The notes beneath the pieces are model-generated. The model did not search any database and was not told where the DNA came from. It worked only from the letters and a program-made list of their open reading frames with translations. From a virus: a stretch of 28,219 nucleotides of DNA. Shown piece after piece: positions 6,828 through 14,800 of this stretch. Each line of letters opens with the position of its first letter. Position 1 is the stretch's first letter. Position numbers and translations under genes: made by a program. The DNA lies in the IMG/VR virus record IMGVR_UViG_3300042397_000782, positions 1-28,219 of that record. One strand, 5' to 3'.

Positions 6828-9061
6828 CTAATGAGTTCACTTATATTTCCACTATTAGTGTACCTTGCGAAATTAATACTAATTTTCGACTCTTTTTTCT
6901 CAGGTAAATATATGTGTTTTTGGTTAGCCATAATCGCTAAACCTGAACTAATAGATGCGTCGAACTTAGTTCGGTCGTTAATGTCGAACTTAGCCCAATC
7001 CTCAAGCGTCCTAGTGAACGGCATTGCGCCTATTTCATCAGAAGAGCGATAGGTCCCTGAGACATCAAAGCCTACGTATTTCTCAATGTACGATTCAATT
7101 GCTGAGGCGTGCGATTGCTTCACGTCCTCGGATGAGTTCGGTATACCACCTAGCTCACGCTCAGTCTTGCTGAGTTTATTCATGTGCCTGTCAGGTCTGT
7201 TCATACAGAAGTGGCGATAGCCCCTGTTCTTGAAATGATACAGCAATCTAGGCTTGTTGTTCTCCACAAGGATAGGCATCCCGAAAAATACACAGGCCAT
7301 CAGTACCTCCTCGAAGAATATCTCAGCCGTCTGAGGACGAGCAATGTACTCTAGGAAGAATTGATTGGCAGGGGCATCCTCCATGTGGTATTTGGTCATG
7401 CCATGCAGTGAGCCGTTTGAGCCTCGACCCCCGACCACCGCAGAGATGTCATAGGAGTCACACCCGAATGAGCCAAGGTGTTCATTCCCGGGATATTTGA
7501 GACCACCACGTGTAGCCACGTTGTTCTGCATGTATCCGGGTGGGACCCAACTGATAAGGAACCTCCCTCTTGAGTCAGGAGACCACACTACCTTGGTGTC
7601 TTTCTCTCCGTCCCTCCAATGGAATGTTCCACGTGTCACATTGTGAGCCTCTATCTGCGAGTCATTGTAGTCAATCTGCTGATAAATCTTGGTAAGGTTG
7701 AACAACGATGACTTGCTCTCGTCACGGAAGGCGTGGCTCTCCGTGCGTGGGAACTGACGATAGAACTCGTTCAGTGCGTCAGCGTCACTCTTGAGCGAAT
7801 CAACTTCCGCCTCCCAATAGTCAATGGCCCCGTTCTTAATCGAGCCACCGTCTACTCCACGTACGGGTGCATCAGGCTTGCGGAATACAGGCATGCCGTA
7901 GATGTCAATGAACCCTTCCATGTTCCACTCCATCGGGATAAACAAGGCATACAGCCCGCTTTTAGTCTGCCCGTTGGCGTTACGTTCAGCAACTCTTGAG
8001 TCCTCGTACAGTTTCTTGTAGTTGTCACCACCCTTGCTCAGTGCATTGGAGGTAGAACCCATCATGCACTTGCCGATAATCTTGCTACCCAAACGCAAAC
8101 ACGTCTTGGTAACTCGCCAATTGTTCAGGATGTTGTTTGGCTTCACCCACTTGGCGCTCTCGTCGTGCGCAAGGAACAGCAGTTTCTCACCGTCATACGA
8201 GTTCTCTTCCGTATTCTTCCAATCTATCGTGGTATCAAGACCTTCAATGGTCTCGCCCTCGACGTCGTGCATGTTCTTCTTGGTAATCTTAGCGGCAGGG
8301 ACGCGGTAGGCTAGCTCCGTCTTCGGCTTATCCATACCGTCCATGATAGGACGGAAAAAGAATGGCAGCCTGCTGTTGATTGGGACCACCTTATCGGTGA
8401 ACATCTTCTTGGCGTCACTACCCGTCTTAGAAAGGATACCAACACGTGAGTCCTTTGCTAGCGTGGCAATGTTGACACACTCTGAGGACGACATGAATGA
8501 GAATCCCGAACGACGAATCTTCAGGTACACCATGCCAAACGAGCGGTTGTCTGCTCGGCATGCTTCCCAAAAAATCCAATAGATACGGTTTGCTTCCCGG
8601 AAGTCGGGATACCCAATGTCAATACTAGACCACTGAAGGTACATGTAGTGAGAACCGGTTATGTAAGTCGGGGTGCCGTTGTTCATAAACCACACGCCAT
8701 TCTCCCTGCGGTCAAACTCGCTCTCAATGTAGTCTACCCATCGGTCCTTAAACTCGGTGGGCATATCGTTCCATTGGAAGATTGACTGAATGCGAGCTAG
8801 CTCCTTAGGCAAATCCTCTCGCTCCCAATATTGCTCAGATGGTTTCTCGTGTCTTTGAAGACACTCTTTCGGCACAGCCGGTAGGGCAATGTACAGCCCT
8901 GATATGCAGATAATATCTCCTATTTGGCCCGTCTTAGAAATGACGACCATGTCGTACTGCTCATTGTAGCCGTACTGCCAAGACTTAATTGTGTTCTTCT
9001 TGCTAATAGCATTCTGAGGCACATAGTCTTTAACGATTCGATATAACCCTTCGTTCTGCAA
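6824..9061 (-). CDS. terL: Terminase large subunit (TerL)
   Basis: The DNA-packaging motor has an ATPase half and a nuclease half. A Walker A-like segment sits at residues ~181-194 (KIRRSGFSFMSSSE), without the canonical GK[ST], as is common in terminases. Walker B is LLFLAHDE at ~294-301. The nuclease half shows candidate acidic residues Asp535 (GCDSYDI), Glu600 (ILVEN) and Asp701 (KFDASISSG). At 745 aa it matches crAss-like TerL lengths. It overlaps the small-terminase candidate by 32 bases and the portal by four, so the three are one translational unit. The N-terminal ~80 residues before the ATPase are longer than in classic TerL; their role is unclear. Confidence 0.85.
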   Translation of the reverse strand: MQNEGLYRIVKDYVPQNAISKKNTIKSWQYGYNEQYDMVVISKTGQIGDIICISGLYIALPAVPKECLQRHEKPSEQYWEREDLPKELARIQSIFQWNDMPTEFKDRWVDYIESEFDRRENGVWFMNNGTPTYITGSHYMYLQWSSIDIGYPDFREANRIYWIFWEACRADNRSFGMVYLKIRRSGFSFMSSSECVNIATLAKDSRVGILSKTGSDAKKMFTDKVVPINSRLPFFFRPIMDGMDKPKTELAYRVPAAKITKKNMHDVEGETIEGLDTTIDWKNTEENSYDGEKLLFLAHDESAKWVKPNNILNNWRVTKTCLRLGSKIIGKCMMGSTSNALSKGGDNYKKLYEDSRVAERNANGQTKSGLYALFIPMEWNMEGFIDIYGMPVFRKPDAPVRGVDGGSIKNGAIDYWEAEVDSLKSDADALNEFYRQFPRTESHAFRDESKSSLFNLTKIYQQIDYNDSQIEAHNVTRGTFHWRDGEKDTKVVWSPDSRGRFLISWVPPGYMQNNVATRGGLKYPGNEHLGSFGCDSYDISAVVGGRGSNGSLHGMTKYHMEDAPANQFFLEYIARPQTAEIFFEEVLMACVFFGMPILVENNKPRLLYHFKNRGYRHFCMNRPDRHMNKLSKTERELGGIPNSSEDVKQSHASAIESYIEKYVGFDVSGTYRSSDEIGAMPFTRTLEDWAKFDINDRTKFDASISSGLAIMANQKHIYLPEKKESKISINFARYTNSGNISELIR
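8849..8864. repeat. 16-base palindrome GTGTCTTTGAAGACAC, copy inside terL
   Basis: The sequence is identical to the core of the capsid-gene terminator at 1744-1759 and to 27375-27390. Here it encodes ECLQRH around residues 66-71 of TerL. Seven-base arms (GTGTCTT/AAGACAC) flank a 2-base centre. No T-tract follows, so it is not a terminator here. Confidence 0.7.
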
Positions 9062-9329
9062 ATCCTTGTTTTGTATCAGTTTTACTTACTCCCTTCTCGA
9101 GCATCTCGAGGTTTTCTTTCTCTGCATCAATGCGAGCAAGAATCTCGAACGCATCAAATATCGCAATCTTTTTCGTGGCTGCTGCATTCTTCAATCGGTC
9201 CGCAGCAAGAGCTGACTCATCGCCTTCTTCACGCTTGATGATGTCTTCCTTGGCAACCTTGATTAACTGCTCGACAGCTTTCTGTCCCGCTTCAATAATC
9301 CTAAGCTTTATTTCTTTTGTGTCGCTCAT
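9030..9329 (-). CDS. Small terminase-like protein, candidate TerS
   Basis: This 99 aa, almost wholly helical, charged protein (AGQKAVEQLIKVAKEDIIKR, then AADRLKNAAATKKIAIFDAF) lies just ahead of terL and overlaps it by 32 bases. The position and the helical, oligomerising character fit a small terminase subunit that recognises phage DNA. I see no clear helix-turn-helix, so the call rests mainly on position and on a recollection that this AADRLKNAAATKK family precedes TerL in related phages. The start overlaps the stop of the GroES-like gene as ATGA. Confidence 0.5.
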   Translation of the reverse strand: MSDTKEIKLRIIEAGQKAVEQLIKVAKEDIIKREEGDESALAADRLKNAAATKKIAIFDAFEILARIDAEKENLEMLEKGVSKTDTKQGFAERRVISNR

Positions 9330-9889
9330 AAAACCATAGTTATTTGATGGTCAAATATTCTGTAAAGCTCTTCTCCATCCACATTAAACTCGTATTCACT
9401 GTCAGGCTTGAAGCACACTTTGTCTCCGGCCTTGACGCCTTTACTGATGAGGTATTCGTTTGGATATACCATCTCTCCCATCAGTGGTTCATGCGTGAAT
9501 GGCTTCTTGACGTACGAGTCAATTGCCGCAATAGGGCGAACAAAGCAATAACGGCTGTACGTGTGCCATACACCATCACGCTTGTACATAAAAAATTGGT
9601 CAGGCTCTATAAAAAACAGGTCATCCCTGAAAAAGCTACGACCGCTCTTTTGGCGGCCCTTCATGTCGTTGTAAAACTTGAACGCGTTGTGGTGCACCAA
9701 CAGGATGTCCCCCTTGGCTATCGGCCCCTCATACCGCAATGGAACTTCTATGACTTCACCGTATCTGTTTGAGAACTTGTGCTCTTCCTCTGAAGTGCTG
9801 ACGATAAGTTCTATTCCGCCTACCTCTTTTGTGTTGTCATATCGCTTTCCATTCAGGGGCTTCACTATGAAGTCGAATGGAGATTGCAT
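9326..9889 (-). CDS. Protein with two tandem GroES-like (Cpn10) domains
   Basis: Residues ~8-115 contain NRYGEVIEVPLRYEGPIAKG followed by DILLVHHNAFKFY, the pattern of the GroES beta barrel (G.V..VP....... K.GD.V..). Residues ~116-187 repeat it: PLMGEMVYPNEYLISKGVKA, GDKVCFKPDSEYEF and then NVDGEELYRIFDHQI, which matches the GroES C-terminal pattern (y.vdGeeY.i...ddI..v). So the 187 aa protein looks like two Cpn10 folds in a row, about twice the usual length. A 40-residue insertion rich in Phe/Asp sits between them (SGRSFFRDDLFFIEPDQFFM). No GroEL is encoded here, so it would have to work with the host chaperonin to fold phage proteins, perhaps the capsid; this is inference. Overlapping ATGA and TGATG junctions tie it to both neighbours. 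Confidence 0.65.
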   Translation of the reverse strand: MQSPFDFIVKPLNGKRYDNTKEVGGIELIVSTSEEEHKFSNRYGEVIEVPLRYEGPIAKGDILLVHHNAFKFYNDMKGRQKSGRSFFRDDLFFIEPDQFFMYKRDGVWHTYSRYCFVRPIAAIDSYVKKPFTHEPLMGEMVYPNEYLISKGVKAGDKVCFKPDSEYEFNVDGEELYRIFDHQITMVL

Positions 9890-10116
9890 CAGTAGTTTAT
9901 ATTATGTTCAATGGAGATAGGAACGTTATTGTTGAACTCCTTCCACAATACCACCTCCTGCTTGTCATTGATGATATAAATCTTGATTGACTGCGATACG
10001 TCGTCGTACCTAATGAGGTGTATCTCGTAGGTGTCACCAAGGACTTTCTGTCCTACAATGTAGTGCATTGCACCACTCTTGTAGTCGGGTCCTATTGATA
10101 TTTTCCTGATGTCCAT
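9889..10116 (-). CDS. Small conserved phage protein (75 aa), function unknown
   Basis: The sequence MDIRKISIGPDYKSGAMHYI followed by VGQKVLGDTYEIHLI and a C-terminal LWKEFNNNVPISIEHNINY is predicted to be mostly beta strand. I have the impression that this short family occurs beside GroES-like and terminase genes in freshwater Bacteroidota phages, but its function is not known to me. It has no Cys, TM segment or recognisable binding motif. The leader carries the 12-mer AAATCAAATCAA shared with the gene at 27247. Its stop overlaps the next start as TGATG, so it is coupled to the GroES-like gene. Confidence 0.65.
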   Translation of the reverse strand: MDIRKISIGPDYKSGAMHYIVGQKVLGDTYEIHLIRYDDVSQSIKIYIINDKQEVVLWKEFNNNVPISIEHNINY

Positions 10117-10123
10117 ATTTAAT

Positions 10124-10135
10124 TTGATTTGATTT
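10124..10135 (-). promoter_or_regulatory. A-rich leader repeat AAATCAAATCAA
   Basis: On the minus strand the 12-mer AAATCAAATCAA lies 7 bases before the ATG at 10116. The identical 12-mer precedes the start at 27247, and imperfect forms precede 1707 and 4343. It may be a ribosome standby or translation-enhancing leader in place of a Shine-Dalgarno sequence; that is inference. Confidence 0.3.
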
Positions 10136-10149
10136 CATGTGTGTCAGGA

Positions 10150-10386
10150 TTAGTATACTACTCCTGCGTGGTCTGTCCCTGTGATACGGTAGATTTTTCC
10201 TACCGCTAATCCTGCTGCAACTGCGGCAGCGTTGTTTGGATACACAGGTACCGAAGGCAAAGGCAAAGCAAGAATATCACCAACGGTGAAGTTCTTTGTG
10301 GCGTTTGAATCCTCGGCATCGGTGCCGATAAGTTTGTCTGCATAGGTGACGTTACTGTCTGTGCTATAGCCGTTAATTTTTCCCAT
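10150..10386 (-). CDS. Mini tail-fibre-like protein with adapter N-terminus
   Basis: The 78 aa protein starts MGKINGYSTDSNVTYADKLI then GTDAEDSNATKNFTVGDI. This aligns with the N-terminus of the 1889 aa fibre (TFNDLLIGTDVENFNDTKNF then SIGDIG), so both probably carry the same virion-attachment adapter. The second half, VYPNNAAAVAAGLAVGKIYR, resembles a short motif found at the ends of phage fibres and fibre-like proteins (Y.dnaaA.agGL..GdvYRt). It therefore looks like a fibre reduced to its two ends. It could be a separate short virion protein that occupies the same binding site, or a degraded fibre. It starts 14 bases inside the preceding 77 aa gene. Confidence 0.6.
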   Translation of the reverse strand: MGKINGYSTDSNVTYADKLIGTDAEDSNATKNFTVGDILALPLPSVPVYPNNAAAVAAGLAVGKIYRITGTDHAGVVY

Positions 10387-10606
10387 TGGTTATTTCTCCT
10401 GTTTTTACATTTATAACTGCGTCAGCGCCATACTTTTCAATAAGGCTTTTTTCGTTTGCAACGAACTCTTTTTTAAGGTTGGCAATCTCTACCAACAAAT
10501 CCTGCTTGGTCAATTCAATATCACCCAATGCAATCTTAGATTGAGTAAAAGCACGATGCAGGTTTTGAATCGTTTCTAGTTCTTCTGCAGTAAGTTGTTT
10601 CGTCAT
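10373..10606 (-). CDS. Small coiled-coil phage protein (77 aa)
   Basis: The protein MTKQLTAEELETIQNLHRAF... is a charged helical hairpin or coiled coil over residues 5-60, ending in KYGADAVINVKTGEITNG. The ...EKYG...IN..TGE pattern recurs in short proteins I recall from crAss-like and other Bacteroidota phages near tail genes, without a known function; a tail chaperone or accessory virion role is possible. I chose the ATG at 10606 rather than the longer frame beginning at 10639, since the upstream 11 codons overlap the previous gene and contain the TATATTTG element at 10611-10618. Confidence 0.7.
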   Translation of the reverse strand: MTKQLTAEELETIQNLHRAFTQSKIALGDIELTKQDLLVEIANLKKEFVANEKSLIEKYGADAVINVKTGEITNGKN

Positions 10607-10610
10607 AGTA

Positions 10611-10618
10611 CAAATATA
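10611..10618 (-). promoter_or_regulatory. Bacteroidota-type -7 element, possibly giving a leaderless mRNA
   Basis: The minus strand has TATATTTG ending five bases before the ATG at 10606, so a transcript starting at the usual distance would begin at or next to the start codon. No -33 TTTG is evident upstream. Confidence 0.35.
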
Positions 10619-10628
10619 GTTTATTTTT

Positions 10629-11513
10629 CTAGCATCCACAGCCCGGATTATAAGTCAGACATGATGGCAGCAATCCTGTAATTGAGATAGATGTTGAGCA
10701 AATAAAGAAGTCATTTACGATTCCACTGCTTGCCACAGTTACATCTACTTCCTGAGACCCCCATGATGTTCCTCCTGTAGTAGGGCCTGTTCTACTAACG
10801 TCAAATGGTATTCCATATAGAGGGCCTGATTGTCCTGCTAGAATAAAAATATTAGTGAATCCGCTAGCACCACTATCTGTACACCAAGAAAAATATAGAA
10901 TAATATTATTCGGCTGCGGTGTAGACAACATCAATACCATCTCCACTTGTGTCAATCCTGTATATATAGCAGAAATATTGAGGTCTGCTGTGCAGCAAGG
11001 CTCAAGCAAATCAACCGTACTGAGTTGGTCTAAATATATAAATGATTCAGACCCGTAACGATAAAAATTACCACAGCCTCCTTGGTTACCATACCACTTA
11101 TCGGATAAAGCGCTATCATAATACAAGCTCATCCCATTCGCTAAAACAGGAGCATTACCGTAAAGTATAATAGAGTTGGTGGTTAGGGCGCATGCGTCCG
11201 GTGCGGACGGCGCTCCGCCTTCTACAAAGAACCCATCCCAATAGCAAGGTTGGTCGTACCATATTGTGTGCGGATACGACACCACCGGAGTAGACGCCTG
11301 CAAGTCGGATTTTACAACAAGCTGATTAGAAGCCTTAGCTGCATACGGAGCATAGCTCGTATTGATGTTTACATAAAAGTCAGCATCAGCCTTAGTAATC
11401 TGCTCGTTGGTTGCGGGAATAGCATTCTTCAGCGTAAACACATTTGTGTTCACCGCGTCCTGTAAGTTGTTACACGATACAGTCTGATTCGATGCTATTC
11501 CCGCCCACGACAT
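10629..11513 (-). CDS. Cys-rich fibre/virion-associated protein (294 aa)
   Basis: The N-terminal ~75 residues (MSWAGIASNQTVSCNNLQDA, then ADADFYVNINTSYAPYAAKA) match a module I associate with tail-associated proteins of Bacteroidota phages. Residues ~105-160 include LYGNAPVLANGMSLYYDSAL followed by DKWYG.QG and FIYLDQ, resembling the small repeat that starts (l..g..lY.D..Lt...G...w) in many fibre and surface proteins. The C-terminal half is beta-rich with no catalytic motif I can see. Eleven Cys residues, including CC and a C-terminal NPGCGC, are unusual for a cytoplasmically assembled virion protein and may bind metal. It follows the fibre genes and is most likely displayed on the virion, but that is inference. 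Confidence 0.6.
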   Translation of the reverse strand: MSWAGIASNQTVSCNNLQDAVNTNVFTLKNAIPATNEQITKADADFYVNINTSYAPYAAKASNQLVVKSDLQASTPVVSYPHTIWYDQPCYWDGFFVEGGAPSAPDACALTTNSIILYGNAPVLANGMSLYYDSALSDKWYGNQGGCGNFYRYGSESFIYLDQLSTVDLLEPCCTADLNISAIYTGLTQVEMVLMLSTPQPNNIILYFSWCTDSGASGFTNIFILAGQSGPLYGIPFDVSRTGPTTGGTSWGSQEVDVTVASSGIVNDFFICSTSISITGLLPSCLTYNPGCGC

Positions 11514-11516
11514 TTA

Positions 11517-11846
11517 TTATGCTTCAGGTGTTGGAGTTGGAGGAACAGGGGTAGGAGGAACGTAGTTACCGGTGATAACCAAGTTCAACTGCTCGGCAAG
11601 CCACGCATAAGCATAGTCATTGTCTCCCCAATTGTCGTAAGCCTCACCTGTCATAGTAAGGTAGTTTGTAGCGACAGGCATCGTAGATGCGTATCCGCCT
11701 GAAATAGGGTTTACAACTTCTTGCAACAATTGGTATTGGAACGTAGCGCTGTTCAACAGGTTGTCGTTCATAACAATTGCATTCAAAATGGTGGCTTCAA
11801 CTTCTTGGCCGTTGTACCACACCTGTACGGGTTCGATTGTTTTCAT
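11517..11846 (-). CDS. Hypothetical small protein downstream of the S74 fibre (109 aa)
   Basis: I do not recognise a family. The protein starts MKTIEPVQVWYNGQEVEATI and ends in a Pro-rich tail (VPPTPVPPTPTPEA). The middle has AYDNWGDNDYAYAWLAEQLN, an aromatic, acidic helical patch. There is no TM segment or signal peptide. It lies 16 bases after the 2405 aa fibre and three bases before the Cys-rich gene, so it may be a fibre assembly or virion accessory protein. A short neck or fibre-base peptide is another reading. Confidence 0.6.
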   Translation of the reverse strand: MKTIEPVQVWYNGQEVEATILNAIVMNDNLLNSATFQYQLLQEVVNPISGGYASTMPVATNYLTMTGEAYDNWGDNDYAYAWLAEQLNLVITGNYVPPTPVPPTPTPEA

Positions 11847-11862
11847 GATTTTTGTTTTAAAA

Positions 11863-14800
11863 TTAATGTAAAGTATTTAGTTTTTGTTCTAGTTCTTGGA
11901 TTTTCTTCTTGATTTCGTCAACAGAGTCTTCAAGAGCCGCAATCTTTAGCGTGTGGATTTGACCGTATGAAAGACTCAAGTACCCATCTACGCCAAGTGA
12001 TACAGCGTGACTATAGATTTCTTGAACTTCCTGAGCAATATATCCTGCCTCAAATTTACCATTCTTTTCGTAGAATTTAGGTTTAATTGAAACGATTGAA
12101 TCAACACGGTAGTTTTCATCTACAATTGTTTTGAGTCGAGCATCTGAGCTTTCAAAGAAAGAAGCTGCTGTAACACTAGAGTAGAATGTTGCAGCACCAT
12201 CATATCCAAATCGAGCCGTGGTAGAACGAACAGCTGAAGTATTCGTATTATAGAAATACAAATCACCATCAGTACTGAATCTCATATACGCTTGACCAAA
12301 ACTTGTATTTATTCTACCAAATCCTCCGGGAGCTCCACCATCATTAGTTACATTGTAGCCAAACCCTGCCCAACTCCAAGTTACCCCGGGTTCAGAACAC
12401 CACATTTGAAGTGATACTTGACCTTGTGCTGCTCCGTTTTCAGCAGCAGGAAGTGTAACTCTAAATTGAGCACTACCATGGCTACCTAAAACCTCAACCA
12501 ACCCCCTTAATCGAGAACCTGAAGTAAGGTCTATATAGTAATTATTATCCGTGTAATCAATAAATCCATTTGCATATACATTAGCAGATGTAATTATATT
12601 GCTTCCTGTAGTATTACCTCTGCCTGTAACAGTAGATAAAGTTTCAGAACCTGCAGTACCTGTAACGTTAATACTCCACGTTCCTGACGCATCTCCCCCT
12701 GTTCTTGTTGGAACATTTAAGAAATCTCTAGCACCTGCAGCGTCAACTTTTACAGCTTGATTTGTTGTTGGGTAGATGGCTACTAAAGATGACGGAGTAA
12801 AGTTTTGAACAGCAACGTTCATTACAAGTTCTCTTACCGCAATATCCCCTGAAGCATCCCTTAAAGCCAATGTATTAGGAGTAGCCGAAACTGATATAGG
12901 AGCGTTTACACTATCCCAAACAGTAGCAACAGTCCCCCCTCCGTATGAATTTTTGTATACATAAGCTGTACCACCTTCCCATCTAAACTGCCACCCATAA
13001 GAGTTATTATGCCAACCTGTAACATTTGAGTTACTATTAATCATCATAGTAACGTTCCCGTTACTCAAGCTTTCAAACTCAATACCGCTCCACCCGTTAC
13101 GAGTTCCACTTACTAGCCATGGACCATAAGAACCCGTATTAGGACGTAAGTGAGCTCCATTGTTTGGAGAATAAAGACCGGTGTAGTTAGTAAACTGAAT
13201 CCATTCGTTAGAGTAAATTCTTCCTGTTGTTGTAATCTCATTTAAGACAGAACTAGCGTTCATGTCAAGATAGTAGCTACTGCTGTTTATATCACGGATA
13301 ATTGCAGTGTATAAATTGAATGTACTAAACATTCCTGATACACTGTTGGTTACCTCGTTTATTATTGAAGAAGTTGGCTGAACAGATTGGCCATAAATCT
13401 CGTAATATGAAGTCCTAATAACAGGGGTTACATCAGCATCAGATTGGAAGTAGTACACCCCTCCACCACGAAGATAAATAACCTCCTGCGAAGAGTGACC
13501 CATCTGAGCAAGGCCTCCACAAACATTGACATTTGCAAACCCTTGAGTATGGTTTTGGATATTCCTCATTACAGTGGCAGTTCCCCAACCACTGCCGTTT
13601 ACGGTGTAGTCAAGCATCAATGTAAATCCGGAAGGGTGAGTAGACCAAGAAGGTACGTTGGAGTTCAACGCGTTTACAATACGAAGACGTGTAACAGGAT
13701 TTGTAGTAACTCCAACAGTTACAGGATACCACAATGATTGGTCAAGACCACTCATATCAATTGTTGAGGTAGACCTCCATTGAAACTGAGTAGAATCTCT
13801 GCCGTCTAGTGTGTCCGCATTCCCCGCATTGGTTGCATAACCTGCATTGGTTGCACTTCCTGCACCACCTGTAATATTAATGCCCCATGTCCCTGACGCT
13901 CCACCACCCGTAAGAGTAGGTGAGTATGAGTTGTAATTACCGCTAGTAATAACAGGATTGTTAGCCCAATAAAGGACTCCATTGGTTCGCATCTCAAGGA
14001 AGCTTCCTAATACTCCACTAATGTGGAATGCAATACCTGTTGTGGTATTTCCATAAGACTCAGTCCAAAGAGCTGCAGTAGTATAGTTGTTATCTGATTG
14101 GTTCTTTCTAGCCTTAGTCTCTACAGAAACAACACTATAAAGATTTGAGTTACCGTTAGGGTCTAAATAGTAATTTGTATCGTTTAAGTCGTAGAATATT
14201 GGAGCACGGAAAGAGTTTGTAGCTGACACATAACCATTGTCAATAGTCATTTGAATACCATGATTCCAATCGTAGAAGTCAAGACCCCAAAATGCAAAGC
14301 GAGCAAATGTGGTTAGATTCTCTAATGCAATCCCCGGACCTGACCCCGGACCGTATCCGCCAAACCAATTTGTTTGTGATGCAAAATTTACTCCTGCACT
14401 GAAGTTCGTAGTACCTGTAACAGTTCCTCCCGCCAATGGCAAGAAAGGCCCTCCGGTCACATATCCCTGTGAACTTACCCATGACTGAGTAGCTACGAGC
14501 GCTTCATTCATGTAGATGTTCCCTGAAGAACGGAACGTACGAAGGTCCCCTGAAATCCAAGAGTACGTGTCACTCTCAATCTGAATGGTGTAACCTGCGC
14601 CAACATCCATCACCCCACTGTAGTAAGCACCGTTCTGAATCTTGCGAAGCACTACTTGACCGTACGACCAAGATGAGCTACCGTCACCGATTACAATACA
14701 GTATTGACCGTCCTTAACGCCCACGCGCACTTGCTTGTTGGTGTACCCAACAACGTTGGCTCCGTAGCTGTACCATTGACTGCCCCAATTGTGACCGCCG

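Noticed and set aside
8022-8309. Plus-strand frames opposite terL
   Set aside because: They lie fully within the TerL gene and read as hydrophobic/Ser-rich shadow sequence.
9344-9772. A 142-codon plus-strand frame opposite the GroES-like gene
   Set aside because: The minus-strand protein has clear tandem domain patterns; the plus frame has no recognisable motif or promoter.
13444-13737. Plus-strand frames opposite the giant fibre
   Set aside because: Fibre repeats leave long open antisense frames; no supporting signals.
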